Below, one piece after another: positions 5,675 through 5,838 of a stretch of 5,838 nt of DNA. The notes beneath the pieces were generated by a model. It was not told the DNA's origin, did not search any database, and was given only the letters and a program-made list of their open reading frames with translations. The position numbers were made by a program, and so were the translations under genes. How positions within the stretch are numbered: the first letter of the stretch is position 1; the number at the start of each line of letters is the position of its first letter. Source of the stretch: Oscillospiraceae bacterium (GTDB lineage: Bacteria > Bacillota > Clostridia > Oscillospirales > Ruminococcaceae); contig WRIP01000094.1 in assembly GCA_009782665.1 (NCBI GenBank), positions 1 to 5,838 on the forward strand, given 5' to 3'.

Positions 5675-5838
5675 TGTGTTATTGAGGGAAAACTTATGGG
5701 AAGCTATCGTCCGGGATATGGAATAGTACCGAAGGATGCTCAGGTTAATCGGGATATAGTTGACGAATGGATAGATACTGTGAAAGCAGAGGGTATTATT
5801 TCTATCATCTGCCTACTGGCAGATGAACACCTTAAGCT
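5669..5838 (+). CDS. Dual-specificity/tyrosine phosphatase-like protein, N-terminal fragment (runs off the right edge)
   Basis: The frame is open for 56 complete codons to the window edge. It begins MECVIEGKLMGSYRPGYG and contains VDEWIDTVKAEGIISIICLL near residues 34-53, followed by ADEHLKL. The pattern RPGY...V-eWI...k--GI--v-CLL---L resembles the N-terminal half of small dual-specificity or cyclin-dependent-kinase-inhibitor-3-like phosphatases of prokaryotes. In these, a Cys phosphatase loop HCxxGxxR comes later and would lie outside this window. Two starts are possible. ATG 5669 has GAAAGG 6 nt upstream. ATG 5696 has GAGGG 7 nt upstream and begins MGSYRPGY. The first is kept because residues before GSxRPGY are common in such proteins. 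It is probably the third gene of the rightward operon. The family call comes from an incomplete domain. Confidence 0.55.
   Translation, partial: MECVIEGKLMGSYRPGYGIVPKDAQVNRDIVDEWIDTVKAEGIISIICLLADEHLK
5805..5826. repeat. Hairpin-forming inverted repeat in the phosphatase-like gene
   Basis: TCATCTGCC (5805-5813) and GGCAGATGA (5818-5826) form a perfect 9-bp stem with a TACT loop. It lies in coding sequence (IICLLADE region). No U-tract follows. It may be a chance hairpin or an mRNA structure. Confidence 0.4.

Noticed and set aside
1..5838. Mobile element, CRISPR array, tRNA or rRNA
   Set aside because: No transposase or integrase frame, no spaced direct repeats, and no cloverleaf or rRNA-like sequence was seen. 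The left-edge junction alone does not identify a mobile element.

Overview
The window reads as a bacterial chromosome segment, most likely from an anaerobic Bacillota (clostridial-type) organism. The reasons are a galactokinase with the clostridial-style GNHTDHQ signature, a GH25 lysozyme, an aldo/keto reductase carrying two 4Fe-4S motifs, purine-rich Shine-Dalgarno sites and tightly packed genes. GC is near 42-45% in the rows I counted by hand, but drops to about 33% (78 of 240) in the first 240 bases. Assignment below phylum level is not supported.

Layout. Two transcription units diverge from a 273-bp regulatory region (3040-3312) that has a recognisable sigma-70-type promoter in each direction. 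The leftward unit (minus strand) runs from a membrane-anchored GH25 lysozyme (3039-2134) to a Cof-type HAD phosphatase (2122-1358) and a galactokinase (1353-184), with gaps of 11 and 4 bp. The galactokinase loses its C-terminal 50-60 residues, including the GGGFxG motif, at about 235-246. There the sequence passes into the start of a different gene, an M56/BlaR1-like membrane protein (227 to beyond position 1). That start has its own ribosome binding site and overlaps the galactokinase tail.

The rightward unit (plus strand) contains a 12-helix MFS transporter starting at TTG (3313-4560), an aldo/keto reductase with a C-terminal two-cluster ferredoxin-like domain (4587-5621), and the first 56 codons of a dual-specificity/tyrosine phosphatase-like protein (5669 to beyond 5838).

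How they may work together. The leftward unit combines a cell-wall hydrolase, a sugar-phosphatase-like enzyme and a sugar kinase. The rightward unit combines an uptake transporter and a redox enzyme. This fits a small carbohydrate or small-molecule utilisation locus, but no substrate can be read from the sequence. The items most worth a second look are the galactokinase/M56 junction and a perfect 24-bp palindrome inside the transporter gene. I see no CRISPR array, tRNA, rRNA, transposase or clear terminator, and no convincing undescribed multi-gene system.
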